This document shows, piece after piece, positions 27,532-36,053 of a DNA stretch of 64,000 bases (position 1 is the stretch's first letter; each line of letters opens with the position of its first letter). The notes beneath the pieces were generated by a model. The model was not told where the DNA came from and made no database searches. It saw nothing but the letters and a program-made list of their open reading frames with translations. The position numbers were made by a program, and so were the translations under genes. The stretch lies in NCBI RefSeq assembly GCF_004340465.1, contig NZ_SLVV01000007.1:1-64000 (forward strand), given 5' to 3'. The DNA is from Mesobacillus foraminis. Its GTDB lineage: Bacteria; Bacillota; Bacilli; Bacillales; Cytobacillaceae.

Positions 27532-28008
27532 ATGGAGCATTTTAAAGATGCGAACGGTTATGAAGTTGTGCTCTCGTTTAATTTGAATGCGTTTGGAAGA
27601 GAGCCTGATCATGTACTTGTTCTATGCAAGTATCAGGAGAGCTGGCTGTTGACTGACCATAAATTGCGAGGCTGGGAATTCCCCGGTGGAAAAAAAGAAA
27701 ATGGCGAAACGCTGGAACAATCGGCTGCCCGTGAGGTTTATGAGGAAACGGGCGGGATTGTTAGCAAGCTGTCGTTTCTTGGCGAATATCAAGTATCTTC
27801 AGAAGCACCTGTTGGTTCCTTTATCAAGCGAATCTATTATGCGGAAATAGACAGTATCGATCCGAGGAATGATTATCTTGAAACCAATGGCCCGGTAATT
27901 GAGTCTGGAGACATTTTAGCTGAGCGGATTAAGCCCCATTACAGTTTTATCATGAAAGATGATGTAGTACGGATGTGCCTTTTGCATCTGGAAGCGGCCA
28001 GGCGGTAA
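27532..28008 (+). CDS. ytkD: Nudix hydrolase YtkD (nucleoside triphosphatase)
   Basis: 158 residues from the ATG at 27532 (GAGGG upstream), the same length as B. subtilis YtkD, which hydrolyses 8-oxo-dGTP and other purine NTPs. An earlier in-frame ATG at 27460 is rejected. The Nudix box G-x5-E-x7-REVYEETGG is complete within GGKKENGETLEQSAAREVYE. It faces the ytlACD transporter genes. Confidence 0.92.
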   Translation: MEHFKDANGYEVVLSFNLNAFGREPDHVLVLCKYQESWLLTDHKLRGWEFPGGKKENGETLEQSAAREVYEETGGIVSKLSFLGEYQVSSEAPVGSFIKRIYYAEIDSIDPRNDYLETNGPVIESGDILAERIKPHYSFIMKDDVVRMCLLHLEAARR

Positions 28009-28027
28009 AGCAGGCCGCTTTTCACTG

Positions 28028-28840
28028 CTAAGCTGATCCGTTTTTTATCAGTTTCTTTTCCAGAAGTTCTACAAGCTGATACATAATCGTTGCAAATACG
28101 GCAATGACCAGCAAGGAAAGAAGCACCAGGGTAAAATCAAACACCTGGAAACCGTAAATGATCATGTAGCCTAGTCCTCTGGATGAAACAAGGAATTCTC
28201 CTACAATGACTCCCACCCATGACAATCCGACGTTTACTTTTAATGTAGAGATGATTGTTGGGAAACATGCAGGCAAAATCGCTTCTTTGAAGCATTGTGA
28301 CCTCGTTGCCCCGAAGGTTTGCAATACTTTCAAGTAATTGGGATCTACCTCCTTAAAAGATGTATAGACCACAATCGTTGTGATGATGACAGATATAATC
28401 GCACCCATGGCAATGATGGAGGTTAGGGTAGGCCCGAGAGCAACAATCAATATTGGCCCCAATGCTACTTTTGGCATTGCATTTAATATGACCAGATAAG
28501 GATCGAGAACCTTTGAAAGGATTGGAGACCACCATAAAATTGCTGCGAGCAGCGTTCCTGACAATGTTCCGATGATAAACCCCAAAACCGTTTCAAGAAG
28601 GGTGAAGCTAAGGTGCACTGCAAGGGAGCCATCAAGGATTTTTATGATCAACAGGTCCCAAATCTTTGATGGGGAGCTGAAGATTAAGGGATCGATCCAG
28701 GAATGATGGCTGGCTATTTCCCAGCTGGAAAAAAACAAAAGGAAGATAAGCAGCTGATAAAAGCGAACCAGTTTTTTTTCACGTTTTAAGCCCGTTAAAT
28801 ATTTATTATGAAGAAGCTTTATGTCATTATTCAGGCTCAA
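28028..28840 (-). CDS. ytlD: ABC transporter permease YtlD (SsuC/TauC type)
   Basis: About six hydrophobic helices and the EAA-loop segment [20 protein letters not shown] that contacts the ATPase. The start is taken as TTG at 28840, behind AAGGAGCTGGAG and overlapping the ATPase gene by 14 bases. This gives 270 residues. The longer in-frame ATG at 28903 would extend far into the ATPase gene. It is the last gene of ytlA-ytlC-ytlD. The substrate class is nitrate/sulfonate/thiamine-precursor-like, and the exact substrate is unknown. Confidence 0.88.
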   Translation of the reverse strand: MSLNNDIKLLHNKYLTGLKREKKLVRFYQLLIFLLFFSSWEIASHHSWIDPLIFSSPSKIWDLLIIKILDGSLAVHLSFTLLETVLGFIIGTLSGTLLAAILWWSPILSKVLDPYLVILNAMPKVALGPILIVALGPTLTSIIAMGAIISVIITTIVVYTSFKEVDPNYLKVLQTFGATRSQCFKEAILPACFPTIISTLKVNVGLSWVGVIVGEFLVSSRGLGYMIIYGFQVFDFTLVLLSLLVIAVFATIMYQLVELLEKKLIKNGSA

Positions 28841-29597
28841 GGGACTCCAGCTCCTTCCATATGGACTGAAAAAGCTCATTGAACATTGGGTGGCTGCGGG
28901 CATTGAAAGGGGACATTGACCGTATCTCCTCCGGAATAAAAAACGTTTTGTGAAGCTTGCCTGGTCTGGGCGAGAGCAGGAATACTCTGTCGCTCATGGC
29001 AACTGCTTCCCCAATGTCATGTGTGACAAGAATAGCGGTTTTTTTAAAGCTTTTTAAGGTGGAGGAAACCAGATCTTCCAGTTTTAGTTTCGTTTGGTAA
29101 TCAAGTGCGGAAAAAGGCTCATCCAGCATCAGCAGCTTAGGTTCAGTAGCCAAAGTCCTGACAAGAGCCACTCGTTGACGCATCCCGCCCGACAGCTGTT
29201 TAGGATAGGACGTTTCTACCTTCCCCAGGCTCATCTTTTCAAGAAGGTGCAGCGTTTTTGCTTTACTGTCCGCAGTCAGGCGGCCGTTTACTTTTAAGCC
29301 CAGGAGGATATTTTCCTCGATGGTTTTCCAGGGGAAAAGATAATCCTGCTGAAGCATATAGCCAATGTCATTTTTTTTGGATTCTACGGGTTTATTTTCA
29401 AGAAGGACAGACCCCTCTGTTGGCTTCAGCAAGCCGGCTATGATTGAGAGCAGGGTGGTCTTTCCGCAGCCGCTTGGTCCCAGGAAGGAAATGAATTCAC
29501 CCTCCCTGACATCCAGCGAGATATCGGTCAGAGCCGTTGTGAAGGAGGATTTAGTGAAATACGTATGGCAAATCCCTTTTAGAGTTAAAAAGTCCAT
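28827..29597 (-). CDS. ytlC: ABC transporter ATP-binding protein YtlC
   Basis: 256 residues with Walker [11 protein letters not shown]-loop LQQDY, signature LSGGMRQR, Walker [13 protein letters not shown] and switch histidine in VTHDIGEA. This is the SsuB/TauB branch of importer ATPases. AGGGAGAGAAGG precedes the ATG. It lies 18 bases after ytlA and overlaps ytlD. Confidence 0.93.
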   Translation of the reverse strand: MDFLTLKGICHTYFTKSSFTTALTDISLDVREGEFISFLGPSGCGKTTLLSIIAGLLKPTEGSVLLENKPVESKKNDIGYMLQQDYLFPWKTIEENILLGLKVNGRLTADSKAKTLHLLEKMSLGKVETSYPKQLSGGMRQRVALVRTLATEPKLLMLDEPFSALDYQTKLKLEDLVSSTLKSFKKTAILVTHDIGEAVAMSDRVFLLSPRPGKLHKTFFIPEEIRSMSPFNARSHPMFNELFQSIWKELESLEPE

Positions 29598-29615
29598 CTA
29601 CCTTCTCTCCCTCCG

Positions 29616-30611
29616 TTAATTCATGACTCCTTCGGCAATCTTTGTGTTCACAAGGGTATCATGATTGATTTCTTGTGGAAGTTCCCCTGCTTCATTCATG
29701 ATATTCTGCAGGTTCTTCCATTCTTCTTCGTCCAAAATTGGATTCTTTGCAAAAGATTCCTGTCCTTTGTATCGGTCGATGACCATTTCAATAACTTTGG
29801 CTTCTGTGTCTTCGAAATAAGGCTGGATTGCCTCGGCAACCTCTTTTGAGCTGTGAGAGTATACCCATTGCTGTGCTTTGTAGATTGCTCTGGTAAACTT
29901 CTCGATTATTTCCTGATTTTCATCTATAAAGCTTTGTTTTGCCATAAAAGTGGTATATGGTACATGACCGGACTCTGTACCAAAGGATGCGACAATATGA
30001 CCTCTGCCTTCTTTTTCAAAGATACTGGCAGTTGGTTCGAACAGCTGGACGTAGTCGCCAGTTCCGGACGCAAAGGAAGTGGCAATATTGGCAAAATCAA
30101 TGTTCTGAATCAGATTCAAATCATTGCGAGGATCGATTCCGTGTTTTTTTAGAACAAACTCGCCAACCATTTGAGGCATCCCGCCCTTGCGCTGTCCGAG
30201 AAAGGTGGATCCTTTCAATTGGTCCCAAGTGAAGTTTTCAACTTTTTTCCTGGAAACGAGGAAGGTGCCGTCGGTCTGTGTTAATTGAGCGAAATTGATA
30301 ACTGGGTCACTCGATCCCCTGGCGTAAACGTAAATGGAGGTTTCAGAACCCACAAGGGCAATATCGGCGCCATCCGAAAGCAGCGCTGTCATGGTCTTGT
30401 CGCCTCCCGCAGTAGTGGCCAAATCGACCTTTAATCCCTCATCCTCAAAAAAACCTTCTGCAAGGGCAACATATTGGGGAGCATAAAAGATAGAGCGGGT
30501 GACCTCGGCTATGCGAATGGTCTGGATTTTTTCCTGCCCACAGGAAGCCAAAGGAATAATCAAAACGAGAATAATGAATAAAGTTAATGCTGGTTTGATC
30601 CACTTTTTCAT
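29616..30611 (-). CDS. ytlA: ABC transporter substrate-binding lipoprotein YtlA (NMT1/SsuA-like)
   Basis: 331 residues from the ATG at 30611 (AAAAGGAGG upstream), with signal peptide and lipobox PLASC (Cys24). The NMT1/THI5-like fold is suggested by FYAPQYVALAEGFFEDEGLKVDL and the ADIALVGSE segment. It is the first gene of the operon. No TPP or SAM riboswitch is visible upstream, so a thiamine-precursor substrate is not specifically supported. Confidence 0.9.
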   Translation of the reverse strand: MKKWIKPALTLFIILVLIIPLASCGQEKIQTIRIAEVTRSIFYAPQYVALAEGFFEDEGLKVDLATTAGGDKTMTALLSDGADIALVGSETSIYVYARGSSDPVINFAQLTQTDGTFLVSRKKVENFTWDQLKGSTFLGQRKGGMPQMVGEFVLKKHGIDPRNDLNLIQNIDFANIATSFASGTGDYVQLFEPTASIFEKEGRGHIVASFGTESGHVPYTTFMAKQSFIDENQEIIEKFTRAIYKAQQWVYSHSSKEVAEAIQPYFEDTEAKVIEMVIDRYKGQESFAKNPILDEEEWKNLQNIMNEAGELPQEINHDTLVNTKIAEGVMN

Positions 30612-30734
30612 CGAATATACCTCCTTTTGAATTAGCATAATTATTGTAATTGGTTAGTGATATCGTATGAAATCCATAAAAATGTGTGAATGCCTATGTC
30701 AGTCGTTCACGAATAAGGGCAAGGGGTGAACATA

Positions 30735-31523
30735 ATGAAAACGGATGGAAAGATTATTTCCTCTTACAAGTTTCCTTCCCCGAATCCGAATGTGACTCTT
30801 TCCATGGTTACTTATTACTCTGGGGGCTTGAAAGTGAAGGGATTGTTGGCAAAGCCGGTTGAAGGAGACGGATTCGATGGATTTTTATATTTACGGGGCG
30901 GAATCAAGAATGTAGGCCAGGTAAGACCGGCAAGAATTGCGCAGTTTGCATCGGAAGGCTTTGTAGTTTTTGCTCCTTTTTACCGTGGAAATCGGGGAGG
31001 AGAGGGAAACGAGGATTTTGCAGGCAGTGACAGACAGGATGCGTTTGCAGGATATGAGTTATTAAAAGCCTGCCCTGGAGTAAACAAAGTACATATATTT
31101 GGTTTCTCGCGCGGTGGGGTGATGGCCTTGCTGACAGCGATTCAATACCCGGATGCGGCTTCCATGGTCACATGGGGAGGAGTAAGCGATCTTGCTTTGA
31201 CGTATATGGAAAGAAAAGACTTAAGGAGAATGATGAAAAGAGTGATTGGAGGCACTCCGGCAAAATTTCCGGGACGTTACCGCTACAGAACCCCCCTGTA
31301 TAATCTGGAGCAGCTCGAATCCCCAGTGTTAATCATTCATGGAGAAAAAGACAAAAATGTTTCCATAGAGCACTCGCTTCGTTTGGAGAAGCGGCTTAAT
31401 GAATTGAGCAAACCGGTGACAAGCTGGTACTTCCAGGAATATACACATTATTTCCCTCCTGCGATGAACCGCCGGGTGGTAAAAGATTTAACGAAGTGGA
31501 TGAAAAGTCAGGCCCAAAAATGA
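30735..31523 (+). CDS. ytmA: alpha/beta hydrolase YtmA (prolyl-oligopeptidase-like esterase)
   Basis: 262 residues. The ATG at 30735 follows AAGGGG with eight-base spacing and is preferred to a GTG nine bases earlier. The nucleophile motif is GFSRGGVMA. The acid lies in IHGEKDKNVS and the histidine in EYTHYFPP. There is no signal peptide, so it is cytoplasmic. Substrate is unknown. The ytmB gene follows closely, as in B. subtilis. Confidence 0.88.
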   Translation: MKTDGKIISSYKFPSPNPNVTLSMVTYYSGGLKVKGLLAKPVEGDGFDGFLYLRGGIKNVGQVRPARIAQFASEGFVVFAPFYRGNRGGEGNEDFAGSDRQDAFAGYELLKACPGVNKVHIFGFSRGGVMALLTAIQYPDAASMVTWGGVSDLALTYMERKDLRRMMKRVIGGTPAKFPGRYRYRTPLYNLEQLESPVLIIHGEKDKNVSIEHSLRLEKRLNELSKPVTSWYFQEYTHYFPPAMNRRVVKDLTKWMKSQAQK

Positions 31524-31560
31524 TAAAATAAGATAAAGAACCCTGGAAGGAGTGCGTCAA

Positions 31561-31803
31561 ATGGGGATGCCGCTAGAGCTAAATACAATGATTGTCACGA
31601 AAGGCCGGGAGGAAAGAATTGAAGAAAATTTGTTTGTTCTTCGGAAGGAAGGCTACAGGCTATATCCTTTAGGGATACCGCTTGAAGTAAAAAAGACGAT
31701 TGAAGGGGATACCAGCGGAACTGCCGTAATCAAAAAAGTGGAATGGGCGGATGAATCTACTGTATTAACCTACCAGCTGTTATCACTCAACACAACGAAT
31801 TAA
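31561..31803 (+). CDS. ytmB: DUF2584 protein YtmB
   Basis: 80 residues from the ATG at 31561 (AAGGAG upstream), the same length and pattern (MGMPLELNTMIVTKGRE) as B. subtilis YtmB. A small soluble, beta-rich protein without known function. It is probably cotranscribed with ytmA. Confidence 0.88.
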   Translation: MGMPLELNTMIVTKGREERIEENLFVLRKEGYRLYPLGIPLEVKKTIEGDTSGTAVIKKVEWADESTVLTYQLLSLNTTN

Positions 31804-31820
31804 ATAGATAAAAAATGATA

Positions 31821-31853
31821 ACAGGGCAGCTGCTTCGTTTGCAGCTGCCCTGT
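31821..31853. terminator. bidirectional terminator between ytmB and pckA
   Basis: ACAGGGCAGCTGC-TTCGTTT-GCAGCTGCCCTGT, a 13-base perfect stem between convergent genes. Confidence 0.87.
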
Positions 31854-31864
31854 TCTGTCATGTG

Positions 31865-33451
31865 CTAGGCCAAAGGGCCTCCTATTTCTTCAATTTCAGA
31901 AGAAACGCCTGTAAACTTTTTAAAGTTTGTTTTAAACTTTTCAGCAAGATCCCGTGCTTGTTTGAAATACATTTCCTCATTTGCCCACGTTTTAACAGGC
32001 ATCAGCACTTCATCCGGCACCCCTGGTACGTGAAGGGGTATCTTCAGGCCAAATATTTCATCCCTTACTGTTTCAGCATCATTTAATTCCCCTTCCAGTG
32101 CTGCCTGGATCATTGCCCGTGTGTAAGCAAGTTTAATCCTGCTTCCGGTTCCATAATTACCGCCGGTCCATCCTGTGTTGACCAGATACACTCTCGTGTT
32201 GTATTCATCAATTTTTTCACCTAGCATCTCGGCATATCTGGTAGCAGGCAACGGGAGGAACGGAGAACCAAAACAAGCGGAAAAAGTCGCTTCCGGTGAA
32301 GTAACGCCACGTTCTGTTCCTGCTAGCTTGGAGGTATAACCGCTCAGGAAATGGTACATCGCCTGTTCTTTTGATAATTTTGATATTGGCGGCAGCACGC
32401 CGAAAGCATCAGCTGTCAAGAAAACAATCGTATTGGGATGTCCTGCTACACTTGGGACAACAATATTATCAATTGCCCCGATTGGATAGGCAGCTCTTGT
32501 ATTTTCAGTTAAAAAGCCATCATTATAATCCGGGGTACCCGTCTCCTGACGGACAACGACATTTTCTAAAACAGAGCCAAAACGGATTGCATTGAATATT
32601 TGAGGTTCTTTTTCTTTTGAAAGATTAATACACTTTGCATAACAGCCGCCCTCAATATTGAAAACTCCGTTGGAAGACCAGCCATGTTCATCATCTCCGA
32701 TAAGCCTTCTGTTGGGATCGGCAGAAAGTGTGGTCTTTCCTGTGCCGGATAAACCGAAAAACAGGGCAACATCACCCTCTCGGCCAACATTGGCTGAACA
32801 ATGCATAGGAAGTGCACCCTTTTCAGGCAGGAGATAGTTCATGACAGAAAAGATGGACTTCTTCATTTCACCTGCATATTGAGTGCCCCCGATTAGTATG
32901 ACCCTTTGTTCAAATGAAATCATAATAAAGGCCTCTGATCTTGTTCCATCCAACTCAGGCACCGCCTTGAAATCCGGGACAGAAATAATGGTAAATTCGG
33001 CTGCATGGCTTTCCAGTTCTTCTTCGGAAGGATTGATAAACAGCTGATGGGCGAATAAATTATGCCATGCATATTCATTTATGACCTGAATTGGAAGTCT
33101 GTATTTTTTGTCTGCTCCAGCAAACCCCTTAAACACAAATACTTCTTCTTTGCCTCTTAAATAATCGAGCACTTTGGTGTAAAGCCTTGAAAATACCTCA
33201 TCGGAAACAGGTTCATTAACACTTCCCCAATCAATGGATCCGGCAGTGGAAGCCTCTTTGACTATAAATTTGTCCCTGGGTGAACGCCCGGTATACTTGC
33301 CAGTAGAGGCGCACACAGCCCCGGTGGCTGTTAGGCTTCCTTCCCTCCGTGAAAGTACCTTTTCAACCAGGCGGGGAACAGATAGCTGGAATTGTATATT
33401 CCCCCCTTGCAGCAACTGGTCAACTTCATTTTTTACACGTATTTGTGCCAT
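31865..33451 (-). CDS. pckA: phosphoenolpyruvate carboxykinase (ATP) PckA
   Basis: Decarboxylates oxaloacetate to phosphoenolpyruvate, the entry to gluconeogenesis. 528 residues from [10 protein letters not shown] (ATG 33451, AAGGAAGG upstream), one longer than in B. subtilis. An in-frame ATG at 33493 is rejected. The P-loop [11 protein letters not shown], the metal site GDDEHGW and the substrate arginine in TGRSPRDKF are intact. A minus-strand extended -10 (TG-T-TATACT, 33514-33509) is the likely promoter. No CcpN site was recognised. Confidence 0.96.
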   Translation of the reverse strand: MAQIRVKNEVDQLLQGGNIQFQLSVPRLVEKVLSRREGSLTATGAVCASTGKYTGRSPRDKFIVKEASTAGSIDWGSVNEPVSDEVFSRLYTKVLDYLRGKEEVFVFKGFAGADKKYRLPIQVINEYAWHNLFAHQLFINPSEEELESHAAEFTIISVPDFKAVPELDGTRSEAFIMISFEQRVILIGGTQYAGEMKKSIFSVMNYLLPEKGALPMHCSANVGREGDVALFFGLSGTGKTTLSADPNRRLIGDDEHGWSSNGVFNIEGGCYAKCINLSKEKEPQIFNAIRFGSVLENVVVRQETGTPDYNDGFLTENTRAAYPIGAIDNIVVPSVAGHPNTIVFLTADAFGVLPPISKLSKEQAMYHFLSGYTSKLAGTERGVTSPEATFSACFGSPFLPLPATRYAEMLGEKIDEYNTRVYLVNTGWTGGNYGTGSRIKLAYTRAMIQAALEGELNDAETVRDEIFGLKIPLHVPGVPDEVLMPVKTWANEEMYFKQARDLAEKFKTNFKKFTGVSSEIEEIGGPLA

Positions 33452-33622
33452 CTGATGAAAACCTTCCTTTATATATGAATTGGATGAAAGCATTTACATC
33501 TCTACATTAGTATAACACATTAAGGGGAATAATTTATACTATTTATCTGAAAATTCATCCTTATTTTGTTTTAATGCTCTTATAGAATGGATGATGAATT
33601 ATGCTGGCAGTTCACAAAATAT

Positions 33623-33651
33623 TTGACTATATTTTTAATGTTGAGTATCAT
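33623..33651 (+). promoter_or_regulatory. metK: sigma-A promoter of the S-box/metK transcript
   Basis: TTGACT, 17 bases, TATCAT, located 17 bases before the riboswitch P1 stem. Confidence 0.75.
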
Positions 33652-33667
33652 TGGGTTTTGAACGGAT

Positions 33668-33809
33668 ACTCTCTTATCCCGAGCTGGTGGAGGGACAGGC
33701 CCTGTGAAACCCAGCAACCTGCTGTAGAAGAAATGACCAGTGGAAGGTTTATTCTCTGAGCAAAGGTGCTAACCTGATGCAAGGAAACACTCCTTGAACG
33801 ATAAGAGTG
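33668..33809 (+). ncRNA. SAM-I (S-box) riboswitch of metK
   Basis: P1 is CTCTTATC (33671) with GATAAGAG (33800). In between are the S-box signatures GAGCTGGTGGAGGGA, AAACCCAGCAACC and AAGGTGCTAACCTGATGCAAGG. SAM binding stabilises P1 and favours the terminator downstream, lowering metK expression when SAM is plentiful. Confidence 0.96.
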
Positions 33810-33831
33810 AAAGGCGCGAATTTGATGCATC

Positions 33832-33861
33832 AAACCTTTCCTCAAGATGGAAAGGTTTTTA
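33832..33861 (+). terminator. S-box expression-platform terminator
   Basis: AAACCTTTCC-TCAAGAT-GGAAAGGTTT followed by T residues, just after the aptamer and 124 bases before metK. Confidence 0.9.
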
Positions 33862-33984
33862 TTTTTGCGTCATTTTTCTCATAAAAACTTGGCGTTTATT
33901 TCATACTACATAGGGAATGAGTACCGTATCAATCCGGGGATCAGCCGATCCTGCGTTATTTCATAAAATTAAGGAGGAAATCGG

Positions 33985-35184
33985 ATGTCAACCAAACGTC
34001 GTTTGTTTACTTCTGAATCAGTGACAGAAGGCCATCCCGATAAAATCTGCGATCAAATTTCTGATTCCATTTTGGACGCAATTTTAGCAAAGGATGCCAA
34101 TGCCCGCGTTGCAGCTGAAACTTCTGTTACCACTGGCCTTGTGCTGGTAGCAGGGGAAATTACTACTTCTACATACGTAGATATTCCTAAGATTGTCCGC
34201 GATACAATTAAGGACATTGGGTACACTCGCGCAAAGTATGGATTCGATTCTGAGACTTGTGCAGTCCTGACATCAATCGACGAACAATCAGCTGATATTG
34301 CAATGGGTGTTGACCAGGCTCTTGAAGCTCGTGAAGGACAGATGTCTGATGAAGAGATCGAGGCAATTGGTGCAGGAGATCAGGGGCTGATGTTCGGCTT
34401 TGCCTGCAACGAAACAAAGGAACTAATGCCTTTGCCAATCTCTTTGGCTCATAAGCTTTCCCGCCGCCTGACTGAAGTTCGCAAGGAGGAAATTCTTCCT
34501 TACCTCCGTCCGGACGGCAAAACACAGGTTACGGTTGAATATGATGAAAATGATAAGCCTGTTCGAATTGATACCATTGTTATTTCCACCCAGCATCACC
34601 CGGAAATTTCGCTTGAACAAATTCAGCGAAATGTTAAAGAACACGTGATTAACCCGGTTGTCCCGAAAGAACTGATTGATGAAAATACAAAGTATTTCAT
34701 CAACCCGACTGGCCGCTTTGTTATCGGCGGGCCTCAAGGAGATGCAGGCTTGACTGGCCGCAAAATCATTGTTGACACTTACGGGGGGTATGCACGCCAC
34801 GGCGGCGGTGCTTTCTCCGGAAAAGATCCAACAAAGGTTGACCGTTCAGCTGCCTATGCTGCCCGTTACGTTGCCAAGAACCTGGTTGCCGCCGGACTTG
34901 CTGATAAAGTAGAAGTGCAGCTTGCCTATGCAATTGGTGTGGCGAAGCCGGTATCCATTTCCGTTGATACGTTCGGTACAGGAAAAGTGGGTGAAGATAC
35001 TTTAATTGACCTGGTATCCACTAACTTCGACCTTCGACCTGCAGGAATCATCAACATGCTTGACCTTCGCAAGCCAATTTACAAGCAAACAGCAGCATAT
35101 GGCCACTTTGGCCGCACGGATGTAGATCTGCCATGGGAACGTACCGATAAAGCAGAAGCGCTTCGCGAGCAGGCACGCATTTAA
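33985..35184 (+). CDS. metK: S-adenosylmethionine synthetase MetK
   Basis: Makes SAM from methionine and ATP. 399 residues with the hallmarks [25 protein letters not shown] and the P-loop-like [23 protein letters not shown] precedes the ATG. It is controlled by the S-box immediately upstream. With luxS and speD in the same window, it anchors SAM production and use. Confidence 0.97.
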   Translation: MSTKRRLFTSESVTEGHPDKICDQISDSILDAILAKDANARVAAETSVTTGLVLVAGEITTSTYVDIPKIVRDTIKDIGYTRAKYGFDSETCAVLTSIDEQSADIAMGVDQALEAREGQMSDEEIEAIGAGDQGLMFGFACNETKELMPLPISLAHKLSRRLTEVRKEEILPYLRPDGKTQVTVEYDENDKPVRIDTIVISTQHHPEISLEQIQRNVKEHVINPVVPKELIDENTKYFINPTGRFVIGGPQGDAGLTGRKIIVDTYGGYARHGGGAFSGKDPTKVDRSAAYAARYVAKNLVAAGLADKVEVQLAYAIGVAKPVSISVDTFGTGKVGEDTLIDLVSTNFDLRPAGIINMLDLRKPIYKQTAAYGHFGRTDVDLPWERTDKAEALREQARI

Positions 35185-35196
35185 CAAGTTTTGTAT

Positions 35197-35224
35197 CAGG
35201 AGTTACATTTCGATGTAACTCCTG
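35197..35224 (+). terminator. terminator of metK
   Basis: CAGGAGTTACAT-TTCG-ATGTAACTCCTG, a 12-base stem with a stable TTCG tetraloop, followed by TTTGCGTTTTT. The following 186 bases (35225-35410) hold no recognisable feature. Confidence 0.87.
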
Positions 35225-35410
35225 TTTGCGTTTTTGAATAATTGGAAGAGAAGAGGAGATTTAGGGCTGGAAATGGGAAGCTGTTTGGCACTTGTGTTTT
35301 GCAGGTTTCATTAAGGGCAGCGGAGATTACATAAAAAGTGACAATTGGGGAGGAATTAATAGCTAATCCAAGTTGGAGTTCTGCAGTCATGTTAAGGGAA
35401 AACATGGTTT

Positions 35411-35720
35411 GGAGGGAAGATAGAGGAGGGCTACGTGTCCTGATTAGGGAGAACCCCTGAGTAAAGGGAAGGTAGAGGAGGGCTACGTGACTTAATTAGG
35501 GAGAAACCCTGAGTGGAGGGAAGGCAGAGGGGAGCTACGTGCCCTAATTAGGGAGAAACCCTGAGTGGAGGGAAGGTAGGGCTACGTGACCAATTCGGGG
35601 GAAACCCTGAGTGGAGGGAAGGTAGAGGATGGCTACGTGCCCTATTTAGGGAGAACCCCTGAGTAAAGGGAAGGTGGAAGAGTCCTAAGTGTCCTAGCCA
35701 GAGGAAAAACGGGAAGAGTG
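35411..35720 (+). repeat. 52-bp tandem repeat array A (about 6 units)
   Basis: CTACGTG recurs at 35431, 35483, 35535, 35582 and 35633, with a decayed CTAAGTG near 35684. Spacings are therefore 52, 52, 47, 51 and 51. A unit reads roughly GGAGGGAAGGTAGAGGAGGG-CTACGTG-CCCTAATTAGGG-AGAAACCCTGAGT. It also contains the small dyads GTAG/CTAC and CCCTAATTAGGG. The period is not a multiple of three and no gene is present. It shares its period and the GTAG-purine-CTACGTG core with array B at 53.16-53.82 kb. Confidence 0.9.
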
Positions 35721-35755
35721 AAGGTATATAATTCCTCATTGCATTCTATAAAAAG

Positions 35756-35790
35756 TTTAATTGGAAGCTATGCAGCAGCTTCCAATTAAA
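35756..35790 (+). repeat. isolated perfect hairpin without T tract
   Basis: TTTAATTGGAAGCT-ATGCAGC-AGCTTCCAATTAAA, a 14-base perfect stem between array A and asnB. It is not followed by a T run, so it is not a standard terminator. It may be a boundary or a leftover of a mobile sequence. Confidence 0.7.
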
Positions 35791-36053
35791 TAGGTGGAAG
35801 GAACTAAAAGCCGTCTTTTCCTATTTGTGAAAAAAGAAGGGTTTAATCATTGGAGATACAGTTACCATGCTGCCCACAAATGTTTTAGCTTTGGCAAATA
35901 TGTGGAATATGTATGTTATTGGTTTATTTTTCCCGCGAAAAATTTTTAGGTTCGTTAATGCAAAATGAAAGGATTTAATGGTAGTATAGAGAGTATGCTT
36001 TTGTTGCAGATTTGAGCAGCAATAATTTTTGAATGGAGTAGGTGACGTACATA
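35791..36053. other. intergenic region upstream of asnB
   Basis: 263 bases with no ORF carrying a ribosome site. I see no convincing sigma-A promoter pair or riboswitch. The asnB ribosome site (GGAGTAGGTG) lies at its end. Confidence 0.5.

Noticed and set aside
29616-30660. TPP riboswitch before the ytlACD operon
   Set aside because: No CTGAGA/ACCTGAT-type Thi-box core is present in the short upstream region, so a thiamine link is unsupported.
35548-35739. Minus-strand ORF across array A
   Set aside because: It is low-complexity translation of the repeat, has no ribosome site, and the 52-bp period would change frame in each unit.
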